Part shown: in pieces, positions 17,583 through 26,050 of the stretch
Position numbering within the stretch: the first letter of the stretch is position 1
Layout: the number at the start of each line of letters is the position of its first letter
Assembly (NCBI GenBank): GCA_963727415.1
Contig: CAVSGF010000002.1
Location: 1,674,001-1,738,000, forward strand
Length of the DNA: 64,000 bases
From: DASQPR01 sp963727415
Lineage (GTDB): Bacteria; Actinomycetota; Actinomycetes; Mycobacteriales; Micromonosporaceae
Direction: 5' to 3'
Notes under the pieces: model-generated
Databases searched by the model: none
What the model saw: only the letters and a program-made list of their open reading frames with translations
What the model was told of the DNA's origin: nothing
Program-made: the position numbers and the translations under genes

Positions 17583-18742
17583 AGTGCCCGGCCTGTGGCG
17601 ATGGCGAGCTGACCGAGTTCGCCGACCTCGGCGACATTCCGGTGCTCTGCGGCGTGCATTACGCGACCGAGGACGAGGCCCTCGCGTCGCCGCTCGGCCG
17701 GATGACCCTGGCCTACTGCCGACAGTGCGCGTACGTGCGTAATGTCGCCTTTGATCCTGACATCCTCGTGTACGACATGACGATGGATACGAACCTGCAC
17801 CATTCGCCGGCGTTCCAAAACTTCTCGGCGGATCTCGTGCGCTCGCTCGCCGGAAGGTTCGACCTGGCTGGCAAGACGATCCTTGACATCGGCTGCGGGC
17901 AGGGTGAATTCCTTCGCGAACTGTGCCACGAAGCGGGCGCGCACGGATTCGGGTACGACGCGATGTACGCCGGCACGGAAGGCCCCGACCCGTCGGGTGC
18001 ACACTTCACGGCGGGCCACGCACCGCTGCGCGATTCGACGTTGCCGGGGTTCGACTTCATCACGTCGCGGCATTGGTTCGAACACGTCGAGGATCCGTAC
18101 GACTTTCTCGTTGCGCTGCGGGAGCGGGCGGGCGACCGGCCCGTGTGCGGGTACTTCGAGGTGCCCGACGCGGGATACGACCTCGCGACGGCCGGTTGGG
18201 AAGTCATCTACCCGCACGTGTCGTATTTTGAGTCCGTTTGCCTCCACAGCATCTTCGAGCGTGCGGGCTGGCGGGTCATCGGCGGCGGCACGATGTTCCA
18301 CGGCATGTTCCGCTTCGTTGAAGTCGCAACTGGCGCCGCTGGGCGGCCGGCGGTGGCGAAGCCGGCCGCTGCGATCCGAGACCGGCAAATCCGCGCGATC
18401 GGCGGGTTCGCCGACCGGCAGCGGGCCGAAGCGCAGCGCTGGCAAGAGACGATCGACGATCTGGCGGTACGCGGCCGACGGCCGGTGCTATGGGGGGCCG
18501 GGTCACGCGGCGTGCAGTTCCTGACGTTCGCGGATCCAGGGCGAGACCTCGCCGCTGTCGTCGACGTCAACCCGCGTAAGTGGGATCGCTACCTTCCCAT
18601 GACAGGGCATCGTGTCTCCTCGCCGGACCTCCTCCGCGACATCGACCCTCGCGCGGTCGTCATCACCAATCCCGCGTACCGCGACGAGATCGCCAAGTCG
18701 CTCTCGGACCTCGGCGTCGTCGCCGAGATCCTGGTCGCCTAG
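17579..18742 (+). CDS. Zinc-finger C-methyltransferase, second copy
   Basis: The start is the GTG at 17579, overlapping the preceding TGA. It has an N-terminal CPACG plus CRQC zinc site, a SAM motif (ILDIGCGQGEFLREL), HWFEHVEDPYDFL, and a C-terminal Rossmann-like domain (PVLWGAGSRGVQFL, VVDVNPRKWDRYLPMTGH). This is the Methyltransf_13/14 architecture and a distant relative of the minus-strand methyltransferase at 14942-16183. It probably methylates a second sugar or a different position. The reading frame continues far upstream of the GTG, but that part is only the antisense-like shadow of the epimerase gene. Confidence 0.83.
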   Translation: MKCPACGDGELTEFADLGDIPVLCGVHYATEDEALASPLGRMTLAYCRQCAYVRNVAFDPDILVYDMTMDTNLHHSPAFQNFSADLVRSLAGRFDLAGKTILDIGCGQGEFLRELCHEAGAHGFGYDAMYAGTEGPDPSGAHFTAGHAPLRDSTLPGFDFITSRHWFEHVEDPYDFLVALRERAGDRPVCGYFEVPDAGYDLATAGWEVIYPHVSYFESVCLHSIFERAGWRVIGGGTMFHGMFRFVEVATGAAGRPAVAKPAAAIRDRQIRAIGGFADRQRAEAQRWQETIDDLAVRGRRPVLWGAGSRGVQFLTFADPGRDLAAVVDVNPRKWDRYLPMTGHRVSSPDLLRDIDPRAVVITNPAYRDEIAKSLSDLGVVAEILVA

Positions 18743-18830
18743 CACTCGCACGTGTTGGGCGAGGCGGTACACCGGCAGGCGACCCCCTGCGGACGCTCGG
18801 CAATGTCACGCGGCGATTCAATCCGTCGCC

Positions 18831-19776
18831 ATGGATAGTGTGTCGACGAGACTGGTGCGGCGTGCGGCCGTTACCGGTGTCGTCTGCGGCGGCGTGCTCC
18901 TAGCGGTTTACGTCTTGGCAGTGTGCACTCCGGCTGGTCAGCGATTCGAGGACACGGTGCTGGCCGGTGCGAATCTCGCGGTCGATAGCAGAGAACAGTC
19001 GCCTGCGACTTGGGTCCTGCGGATGGTGTCGACGCCCACGCTCGCCGCCGCCGTCGCCGTCGTTTCGCCATCGGTCTGGCGCGACGCCGGCCTTCCTTGG
19101 GCATCCTCGGCGCCGGCGTGATCGCGGCGTCGGTTGTCACCGCCGAGATCGTTCAACGTTCCGCCATCCGCCCGGTGCTACTGCTACATGGCGCGCGCCG
19201 GGAGGATCAGAGCTTTCCGAGCGGACATGCCGCGACGGCGATGTCGGCGATGTTCGGTCTCGTCCTGGTGGTGCCGCAGAGGTTCCGGGTGTACGCGGTG
19301 ACTGTCGCTGCGCCGTGGGCAGTCGGAACGTGTGTCGCCACCGTAGCCGCAAGCTGGCATCGTCCCAGTGACACCGTAGGGAGCGAAATCATCGCGCTGT
19401 TCTACGTTTGTGTGGCCGTCGCCGTGCTCGCTTGGCGATGCTCGGCCGTGGAGGCAACCCCTCAGCGGCTTCCCCGCGGACGGGTTCTCCGACGAGCCGT
19501 CGTGGGCCTCTATCCTGTCGGGGTCGCGATCGCGGTCGGTCTTCTTGTGGCGACGGCTCGCGTCCGAGTCGACGCCTCACCGGGTTACGCGTTCGCCGCG
19601 GGATGCATGATCGTGTTCGTGCTGGGCGCCGCCGCGACACTCGTCGTGCTGCTGTTGCTCCGTGGCGTCGAGCTGACCGGCGCCGATCCAAGGGCGCCGA
19701 GCCGATGGACGGTACGCACGGCGCGCGGATTGCCTCCGAAGCGCCGCCGAGTCAGAGCACTGTCACCCCGACTTGA
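18831..19776 (+). pseudogene. PAP2-family membrane phosphatase, frameshifted
   Basis: Two overlapping frames together encode one PAP2 protein. The first gives the N terminus (TM segment VCGGVLLAVYVLAVC, then PATWVLRMVSTPTLAAAVAVV). The second continues with FAIGLARRRPSLGILGAGVI, RSAIRP, FPSGHAATAMSAM and ASWHRPSDTVGS, which are the three phosphatase motifs. The switch falls in a GCC/GTC repeat tract near 19045-19072, so one base is missing or extra. A second switch near 19690 would end the protein at 19776, which looks more natural than running on to 20059 antisense to the next gene. It may dephosphorylate undecaprenyl-type lipids. Confidence 0.72.
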
Positions 19777-20641
19777 CGATGGCGGCGCACCGCCGGATGG
19801 CGGCACGGCGGACATCGACCGGTGTGTGAGACTGCGCCGAGATCATCATGGCGATCGCGTCGGGCCCGAGACGATCGGCGAATGCGATTGCCTCGGCGTG
19901 GTCCATCGGCGTCCGCTGCCACGCATTGTGGCACACCGTGATGTCCCCGGGCGGGCGCGAATCCGCCGGGCTCGCGATCTCGTCGATGAACACGCCGTAA
20001 AGGATGAATTCGGAGATGTGAAGCTCCGACGTGAACGCGTCCAGCCAGTCTCGCCCTGACGTCTCACGGATTCGACGTTGCATCGCCCGCACCGCGGACG
20101 GCTCCCAGAAGTTCAACGGTGACACGTAGTCGGGAAGCGGAGGTGGCGACGCCGGCGGGAGCCCGAGCAGGTCGTGGGCAACCCGATGCCAGATGACATG
20201 GCGCTCCATCTCCGCGGTCACTCCCTTCGGCTCGCGGTATAGGGCGCGCCGTCCGTCGGCGGTGAACCGGTCGGCGTGAACCGGACGGACGAGTACGACA
20301 TCGGAGTCGGCCAGGAGCACCACGTCGGCATCGATGTGGGCGGACGCGGCGATCTTGACCGCTTGCTGGGTGATCCATCCGCGGACGGGCGGCCACGGCC
20401 GCAGTGAATTGACAAAGTCATCGCCACGGACGCGGACGTAGCGTCGTGGCATCACCTCGGACTTCGTCCGAACGCGGCAGCGCGGGCCCTCGTACCGCGC
20501 GAAGAGATGCTTGTCCCGGTGTGGCACGAAGACGTGGTGCACGGTGTCATGCGGCGTGAACTCGAGAACCGACCGGTGCAGGTCGGAGAAGATCTCCGCG
20601 TCGCCCCGAAAACTCGGTGTGATGACGGCTAACTCACTCAC
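19763..20641 (-). CDS. DUF6492-family protein (glycosyltransferase-like)
   Basis: I place the start at the GTG at 20641 (VSELAVITPSFRGD), with GGAG about ten bases upstream. The protein has a GT-A-like opening, a VLLADSDVVLV acidic metal site and ITQQAVKIAAS. These match the DUF6492 family found in polysaccharide loci. It is likely a glycosyltransferase or related nucleotide-sugar binding enzyme, but no member function can be assigned from sequence. It converges on the broken PAP2 gene and faces away from the ligase gene. Confidence 0.7.
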   Translation of the reverse strand: MSELAVITPSFRGDAEIFSDLHRSVLEFTPHDTVHHVFVPHRDKHLFARYEGPRCRVRTKSEVMPRRYVRVRGDDFVNSLRPWPPVRGWITQQAVKIAASAHIDADVVLLADSDVVLVRPVHADRFTADGRRALYREPKGVTAEMERHVIWHRVAHDLLGLPPASPPPLPDYVSPLNFWEPSAVRAMQRRIRETSGRDWLDAFTSELHISEFILYGVFIDEIASPADSRPPGDITVCHNAWQRTPMDHAEAIAFADRLGPDAIAMMISAQSHTPVDVRRAAIRRCAAIVKSG

Positions 20642-20704
20642 GGGCGAACGGCTCCATTCTTCGGCTGATGGTGCAAGCACTCAGTGAATCGAACTCGTGA
20701 TTGG

Positions 20705-20719
20705 CGTGTCATGGACACG
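20705..20719. promoter_or_regulatory. Perfect 6-bp inverted repeat upstream of DUF6492 gene
   Basis: CGTGTC-ATG-GACACG forms a perfect inverted repeat about 65 bases upstream of the DUF6492 start, within the shared spacer to the ligase gene. AT-richer bases follow at about 20765-20800, as expected for promoters. It could be an operator. Confidence 0.35.
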
Positions 20720-20942
20720 ACACTCGTTTGCATGGGATCCGTCCAGTATGGTGCCGGAATCGGATGATTTTATTCTATCCTGTTAGCTACCAGTTGTTGT
20801 GATTTGCTGCTGTCGCCGCCCTATCGTGGCGCCGCGCCTTTGTGTTCCCACTTGCGGAGGTTGTGCCGGCAAGAGTTCGGGCACGCGCTTGCCGTCGGCA
20901 CGTTGGCCAGAACCCAAGCAGCCGAAGGGATTCGGAGATCGT

Positions 20943-22376
20943 GTGACCAGGCCAACCGCGTTGACGCCGATTCCGCCGTCGGACCTCGAACCCTCGCTCG
21001 TCTCCGGACGGACCTATGTGACACGCCGAAGGCTCACGTACGTGGACGCGGCCGTGGTGCTCGGCTTCATGATCGTTCTGATCAGCGTTGTGCCGTTCAA
21101 TCTCATCGTGCCGGGGATGACCGCGATCGGGCGACCTGGCCTGCTGGTTGGCTTCCTGCTTTTCTGCTGGTGGATACTCGTGCGGTTCACGACGCATCTG
21201 GTGATGACCGGTCGGCAGCCGATGCGGTGGGCAGTCCTCGCGTTCATGGTCACCGCCATCATGTCGTACGCCGTCGGCTTTTTTCGGGGACTTACCGCCA
21301 TCGAAAAGAACAGCGCCGACCGCACGATTCTGATGTTCTGTGTGCTCGCCGGCGTGATCCTCACGGCGGCCGACGGCGTTCCCAACTGGCTTAGGTTGCG
21401 TGGCATTACCCAGGTGCTGGTGTGGTCCGCCGCCATCGTGGCGGTTATCGCGCTGATTCAGTACCTGTTCGCCTTCGACATCACGACGTACATGCACGTC
21501 CCCGGCCTGCAGGCCAAGGGCGACGGGCCCGGCTTCGAAGCCCGGGGCTCCGGCTTCCGGGTGGCCGGCACGACGACTCACTTCATCGAGTTGGCCGCCT
21601 ATCTCGCCATGTGCCTGCCGTTCGCCATACACGTCGCGCGCTTCGGCCCGGACCGTAGGCGTCGGCAGTTGGCCTTGATCGCGTCCTTGCTCATCGCCGC
21701 GGGCGTTGGCGTAACGATCTCCCGAACCGGGATCCTCGCCGTCGGGCTCATGTTCGTCATCCTTGTTCCTGTCTGGGGATGGCGTACGCGTTACAACATC
21801 GCGGTGATCGCTGCGGGGCTGTTCGGGATGCTAGCGGCGGGAAGCCCAGGAATGGTCAGGACGCTCATCCATCTCTTTGACAATCCATCGTCAAACCCGG
21901 CGTTCACCGTACGCGAAGCGCGCTATCCCCTGGTATTCCACTACTTCGCGGAGCGGCCGTGGCTCGGCCGTGGCACGGGCACCTATCTGGCACCGCAGTA
22001 TCAGACTCTCGACAATCAATGGTTGAGCACGCTCGTCAGCAATGGAGCGTTGGGCGTAGCGGCCCTGTTGGGGCTCAGCATCATGGGGATCGCGCTCGCC
22101 GCGTTGGCACTGCGCCGGAGCACGAACGCCGAAGACCGCCACCTATGCGCGGTGTTGATCTCGACTCAGGTGATCGCCGTGGCGGTGTCGGGGACGTTCG
22201 ATTCGCTCAGCTACAGCACGTACGCGACAATTTTCGCACTGACCCTTGGCCTCTGCGGCGCCGTGTGGCGGTTGACGCATCCAGCGTCTCCGGTCCGAAC
22301 ATCGACCACTCGATGGTTCCTCGACCGAAAGCTCAATCGCCCCAGGTCGTCTCAAACTCCGTCATCGAACATGTAG
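20943..22376 (+). CDS. O-antigen ligase/polymerase-like membrane protein (Wzy_C)
   Basis: The start is the GTG at 20943, preceded by GGAG seven bases upstream; further upstream the frame has no coding character. The ~477-residue protein has about 12 membrane helices and a large loop with AGTTTHFIELAAYLAMCLPF. After it comes the conserved RYPLVFHYFAERPWLGRGTGTY segment, typical of Wzy_C-domain ligases/polymerases, which contain an RP..G(x)G-type motif. It would polymerise repeat units or transfer the glycan to an acceptor outside the membrane. It closes the polysaccharide cluster. Confidence 0.84.
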   Translation: MTRPTALTPIPPSDLEPSLVSGRTYVTRRRLTYVDAAVVLGFMIVLISVVPFNLIVPGMTAIGRPGLLVGFLLFCWWILVRFTTHLVMTGRQPMRWAVLAFMVTAIMSYAVGFFRGLTAIEKNSADRTILMFCVLAGVILTAADGVPNWLRLRGITQVLVWSAAIVAVIALIQYLFAFDITTYMHVPGLQAKGDGPGFEARGSGFRVAGTTTHFIELAAYLAMCLPFAIHVARFGPDRRRRQLALIASLLIAAGVGVTISRTGILAVGLMFVILVPVWGWRTRYNIAVIAAGLFGMLAAGSPGMVRTLIHLFDNPSSNPAFTVREARYPLVFHYFAERPWLGRGTGTYLAPQYQTLDNQWLSTLVSNGALGVAALLGLSIMGIALAALALRRSTNAEDRHLCAVLISTQVIAVAVSGTFDSLSYSTYATIFALTLGLCGAVWRLTHPASPVRTSTTRWFLDRKLNRPRSSQTPSSNM

Positions 22377-22439
22377 GGGGACACGCACAGCGTCAACGCT
22401 TCACGGATGTTGTTCAGGCCGCAGCAGACCGACATTGGG

Positions 22440-22661
22440 TGCGGACGCCGTACCCCCATTTTCCCCGTCGAGCCACATTGGATTTGTCCGGGAATGTCTT
22501 GCCGTCGGCCACACCCTGGTAGATCAGAACGGGCAGTGGTCCGTCGAGACGATCGACAGATCATTGGTGCGCAGCCCACGCCATAGGTCCCGGCGGTGCG
22601 GTTCCTCACGGCTGTGCAGCGGCGTGCGATTGTGTTGCGGCCGTATCGTCGCGCTTGCCAT
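22440..22661 (-). pseudogene. Dihydropyrimidinase/hydantoinase remnant
   Basis: Reading the minus strand down from 22661 gives a stretch ending DLWRGLRTNDLSIVSTDHCPF before a TGA at 22526-22524. LWRGLRTNDLS(V)VSTDHCPF is the hallmark metal-site region of dihydropyrimidinases (the Asp of TDH is a zinc ligand). Just upstream, TPLHSREE resembles the preceding TPPLR.. segment. After the stop, a shifted frame (GKTFPDKSN) faintly echoes the next conserved block. The rest of the ~470-residue enzyme is gone. This is a relic of a pyrimidine/hydantoin catabolic gene. Confidence 0.7.
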
Positions 22662-22982
22662 CCGCGGCGGCAAAGCGGCCGAAGCCTAGGGGTGCGGCGG
22701 CTAATAGCGATCATGACATCGTCTCCAGGCTTGTCGGGCGAGACTGCGTCGGTCGCCACAACCGGCTACGTCATACCGCGACGGTGCTGTACCGGCAACG
22801 ATCACCGGCGCCTGAACCACCTCCTCGGCTCAACGAAGGCGTCCATGATGTCCGTGACAAGGTCGCGTGATGTCGTGGCGTGTTGACCGGTCGGGTTAGA
22901 TCTTGCGGCGGGGGACGCCACCGCCTCCGCGTCGGCGGCGGTGGACCATGGCTCGAGCCGTGCTGGACGATTTGATCGTCGT
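22662..22982. other. Non-coding spacer with a hairpin
   Basis: No convincing gene is visible here. An inverted repeat, CCACCGCC (22918-22925) and GGCGGTGG (22937-22944), lies just past the stop of the minus-strand kinase-like gene. It could act as a terminator, though no T-run follows. Confidence 0.4.
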
Positions 22983-23906
22983 CTAGACCAGCAGGCGCAG
23001 GGCTTCGCGGGCGCGGGCCAGGCCGGCGAGATCTTCTCGGGCGTCCAGCTGCGCGCGAGGTGGCCGACGCAGCCGCGAGGTGAAGTACACGATCTCGGCG
23101 GCCAGCCGCACTGCCCGCATCTGCGCCAGGTCAGCTGTTGGTTTGGCCGAGATGGGGTCGCCGGTGCCTGCGGCCAGCGCGGCTTCGTAGCCGCTGATCA
23201 GCCGGTCGACCTGGTCGGGCCGGGCGCCCGCGCGTTCGACGGCCAGCACCAGCACGGCCAGGTCGTACCGGAGTGGGCCTTGCATGACGCTCGCCCAGTC
23301 GATCACTGCGACGACCGGGCCGTCGGCCAGGAAGCTATCCGGGGTGGGATCTCCGTGCAGCAGCCCGAGTGGCCGTGGATCCTTCGGTACGCGGGCGGCT
23401 CGCTCGACGAGGCCGGCATCGTCGGGGTCCAGCGGTCGCAGGTCGAGCGCCGCCAAATCCAGCCACTCCCACGGCCACATAGGCACCCGTGGAGTGGGCA
23501 ACTCGGCCGCCCGCCGGTGGAGGTTGGCCAGGACGCGGCCTATCCGGTCGAGATCGGATTCGACGGTACCGTCGAGCGCCGCACCGCCAATCCACGGCAG
23601 CAGCGCCAGCCGGCCGTCCCCGAGCGCCACGACCGGCCGGCCGTCGCGGCTCGAAAGTGGCGCCGCCGTGGGCAGGTCCGGACGATCCAGCAGGGCGGCT
23701 GTCTGCAGCGACGCCTCGAAGTGGTCGAGGTTGGCGTCACCGGGCTCGACCAGCTTCGCTACGGCGGCTCCGGCCGGGCCGGTCACCCGCCAGGTCTTGG
23801 CGTTGCGACCACCGGTCAGCCGATGATGGCTGGTCACCGGGAAGGCCCAGCCCTCTGCCAGCGCCGTGGCCACGGGTGGCCAGGCTTCGTCGTCCGCCGT
23901 CATCAA
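22983..23906 (-). CDS. Aminoglycoside-phosphotransferase-family (APH) protein
   Basis: The 307-residue protein has the APH/choline-kinase fold landmarks: a glycine-rich N lobe (TGGRNAKTWRV), a Lys-containing strand (AVAKLVEP), and the catalytic HGD motif followed by VIDWASVMQGP (DFG-equivalent DW). The Asn that normally follows HGD by five positions is replaced (HGDPTPDSF), which may weaken Mg binding. GAGGAG precedes TTG/ATG start codons at 23906/23903. The function is unknown; many such proteins phosphorylate small molecules rather than antibiotics. Confidence 0.77.
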   Translation of the reverse strand: MMTADDEAWPPVATALAEGWAFPVTSHHRLTGGRNAKTWRVTGPAGAAVAKLVEPGDANLDHFEASLQTAALLDRPDLPTAAPLSSRDGRPVVALGDGRLALLPWIGGAALDGTVESDLDRIGRVLANLHRRAAELPTPRVPMWPWEWLDLAALDLRPLDPDDAGLVERAARVPKDPRPLGLLHGDPTPDSFLADGPVVAVIDWASVMQGPLRYDLAVLVLAVERAGARPDQVDRLISGYEAALAAGTGDPISAKPTADLAQMRAVRLAAEIVYFTSRLRRPPRAQLDAREDLAGLARAREALRLLV

Positions 23907-24277
23907 GCGCTTCTCCTCGCCCGACTCGCCAGCCGGTGTCGGCCCAGCACAGCGAAGTCTAGGTCCAGGGCGAGGAGTGCCCCGGTTGTCGATCTGCCTG
24001 AAACCGAGACGGTTCGCCGGACCGGCCCAGACGCGGACCGCGTCGTCGGATCGTTGGACTCCCGTACCTCGCTGACCCGGACGGTGATCTCGTCGGCGCA
24101 GGCGGCTCCGAGATGTGCTGGTGACAACCGAGGGCGGTGAGTTCTCGACCTGCCGTCGTGAGCAGCGCGACGACAGCGCCTTGGCGGCCCCCTTGGTGGT
24201 GAAGCAGGATCAATCCGTCCGGCATCGACGACCATCCGGTTGCGGTCCGCCTTCGGTGTTGGGCGGAATGGGAACAG
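23907..24277 (-). other. Possible decayed small gene upstream of APH gene
   Basis: Two minus-strand frames look partly coding. One begins LILLHHQGGRQGAVVALLTT, and the other ends ALLALDLDFAVLGRH with its TGA overlapping the APH start. Together they could be one ~100-residue gene broken by a frameshift near 24090. I do not recognise the product and the coding signal is weak. Confidence 0.3.
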
Positions 24278-24874
24278 TCAGCGACGGTCCTCCCTGGGCT
24301 TGCGGGGATGGAGGGACTCGCCGCGGGCGAGCATGGCGACGTACTCGGCCAGCTTGCGGTCCCGGGTCGTCTGGCGCTTGACGGCGTTGAGTCGGTAGAT
24401 GATGGCGTAGCGGTTGGCCGCGTCCAACTGATCGAACGTCGCGGCCGCGGCGGGATTGGCCGCCAGCGCCTGAGCTAGATCGGGTGGGGTCTGCATGTCG
24501 GCCTGCCCGCGGTAGGCCGCTTGCCACCGTCCTTGCGCCTTGGCCGCGTCGACGGCCGCGATTCCGGCTGGCCGCATCCGGCCGGCCTGGGTGAGGCGGG
24601 CGACATGTTCGACGTTTCGCGCGGACCAGGGGCTGTTCGGCCGCCGGGGAGTGAAACGCTGGCGATAGCTGTCGTCGTCACGTCGAGCGATCTGTCCGTC
24701 GATCCAGCCGAAGCACAGCGCTTCGTCGAGCGCTTCCGCGTAGGTCAGGGCCGTCGTCTGCCCGCCCTTCTTGTGAAGCACCAGCCAGACTCCAGGGTGG
24801 TCGGCATGGTGGCTGTCCAACCAGGCATGCCACGCCTCGGCGTCCTGGACGAGAAGCTCCGTGAGATCGGACAC
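24278..24874 (-). CDS. YdeI/OmpD-associated family protein
   Basis: This 198-residue protein matches the bacteriocin-protection YdeI family: AWHAWLDSHHADHPGVWLVLHKK, EALCFGWIDGQ, SYRQRFTPRRPNSPWSARN and a C-terminal basic KRQTTRDRKLAEYVAML segment. The biochemical role of the family is not settled. The next gene upstream (VOC) starts nearby on the same strand, and both may be co-transcribed away from the MarR gene. Confidence 0.85.
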   Translation of the reverse strand: MSDLTELLVQDAEAWHAWLDSHHADHPGVWLVLHKKGGQTTALTYAEALDEALCFGWIDGQIARRDDDSYRQRFTPRRPNSPWSARNVEHVARLTQAGRMRPAGIAAVDAAKAQGRWQAAYRGQADMQTPPDLAQALAANPAAAATFDQLDAANRYAIIYRLNAVKRQTTRDRKLAEYVAMLARGESLHPRKPREDRR

Positions 24875-24883
24875 GGCGCAACG

Positions 24884-25237
24884 CTACGGCGTGGTCGCGG
24901 GACGGGGACTCAGGCAAAACGGTTGGCCGTCGGGATCGAGCAGCACCCGCCAGCGCCCGGCGCCAGGTTGGAAGTCGGGTTGACTGGCTCCGATCGCGCA
25001 CAGGCTCGCGGCCGCCTCGTCGAGGTCGTCGACCTGCAGGTCGAGGTGGAAGCGTTCGGCGCCAGCCTCATCGGGCCACCGCGCGGGACGGAATCCCTCG
25101 ACCTTGCCGAAGCCGATCTTGACGCCATTGCCTTCGACCATCCCATAGCTGTCGTCGCTATAAGTGACCTCCCAACCCAGCGCGGCCGCGTAGAACCGCG
25201 CCAGCCCGGCCGGGTCGGAGCTGTCGATGTTGACCAT
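24884..25237 (-). CDS. VOC-family (glyoxalase-like) protein
   Basis: The conserved VOC/PhnB-like domain starts at MVNIDSSDPAGLARFYAAALGW. An ATG at 25237 with GGAG six bases upstream fits better than the more distal ATG at 25291, which would overlap the MarR promoter. FHLDLQVDDLDEAAA and VLLDPDGQPFCL complete the beta-alpha-beta-beta-beta repeat pattern and provide possible metal ligands. The length is about 117 residues. It is divergent from a MarR gene, which probably regulates it. Confidence 0.83.
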   Translation of the reverse strand: MVNIDSSDPAGLARFYAAALGWEVTYSDDSYGMVEGNGVKIGFGKVEGFRPARWPDEAGAERFHLDLQVDDLDEAAASLCAIGASQPDFQPGAGRWRVLLDPDGQPFCLSPRPATTP

Positions 25238-25260
25238 CGACAGCTCCGCCGTCGACTCGC

Positions 25261-25308
25261 CGCATCCTTTTGTAGACTGTGTGTGACTCATACATATAAA
25301 CTAGAGCC
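25261..25308 (+). promoter_or_regulatory. Promoter of MarR gene (possibly leaderless)
   Basis: TTGTAG (25270-25275) and TATAAA (25295-25300) resemble -35 and -10 boxes with a 19-base spacer. The ATG at 25309 is only nine bases from the -10 and has no ribosome-binding site, so the transcript may be leaderless. TGACTCA (25285-25291) is a near-palindrome inside the spacer and could be the MarR operator. Confidence 0.45.
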
Positions 25309-25884
25309 ATGCCGCGAACCACGTCAAGCCGCCAGCACGCAGCCAACGTCCTCGGCGCACTGAGCCTCGTAGTCGCCGACCGGATGAACACCGCCGTGGA
25401 AGCGATTGCGGCGCTCGGCCCGTCAGCCCCGGCCGCCCTCGTCGCGATGCACGAGTTCCTCGACGGCGGATCGGTAACGCAGCTGAGCTCCGTGCTAGGC
25501 CTGACTCACTCGGGCACCGTTCGCCTCGTCGACCGCCTCGCCGCCGAAGGCCTCGTCGAGCGCGTCGGCGCACAGGACGGACGGGCTGTCTCCGTTGTCC
25601 TCACCCACCGTGGCCGGCGCACGGCCGCCCGGATACTTCAAACGCGCGAGAAGTCACTGGCCAGCGCACTGTCCGCGTTGTCCCCGGATGAGATCGACAA
25701 TCTTGCGGCAGCGCTGGACACGATGCTGACCACAGTGACCCTCGCCAGAGCCGAGGAACGCTCCGCCCGCACCAACGACCGTCCGCAGCCTTGGCTGTGC
25801 CGCCTCTGTGACTTCGCCGCGTGTGGCCGTAGCGAGGGCAACTGCCCGGTCAACAACGTGTTAAAGACCAGCAACAGGAGTTAA
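25309..25884 (+). CDS. MarR-family regulator with C-terminal cysteine cluster
   Basis: The 191-residue protein has a MarR winged-helix core: VTQLSSVLGLTHSGTVRLVDRL (recognition helix region), then VGAQDGRAVSVVLTHRG (wing). After the dimerisation helices comes an extra tail with LCRLCDFAACGRSEGNCPV, four cysteines arranged as CxxC..C..C. Cysteine tails like this suggest metal or redox sensing. It is divergent from the VOC and YdeI-like genes, which are the likely targets. The ligand is unknown. Confidence 0.85.
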   Translation: MPRTTSSRQHAANVLGALSLVVADRMNTAVEAIAALGPSAPAALVAMHEFLDGGSVTQLSSVLGLTHSGTVRLVDRLAAEGLVERVGAQDGRAVSVVLTHRGRRTAARILQTREKSLASALSALSPDEIDNLAAALDTMLTTVTLARAEERSARTNDRPQPWLCRLCDFAACGRSEGNCPVNNVLKTSNRS

Positions 25885-26050
25885 CACGACAATTGGCGCG
25901 GGATGGGGCGATGCCGGTGGCGCACGCTCCGGAGATTAACGCGGTCGCCGAGGAGAAAGCCGACGGTCCGGAACTGGTAGCGCCAATCGATCATGCTCAG
26001 GCCGAACGTAACAGCGCCTTCGTGACGCCATGGTCATTGCGTCGTGGCTG
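25885..26050. other. Short spacer without a gene
   Basis: A 166-base spacer between the MarR gene and the convergent response-regulator gene. I see no supported reading frame or strong hairpin. Confidence 0.4.

Noticed and set aside
22918..22944. A hairpin considered as a rho-independent terminator
   Set aside because: The stem is good but there is no T-run, so terminator function is not supported beyond position.
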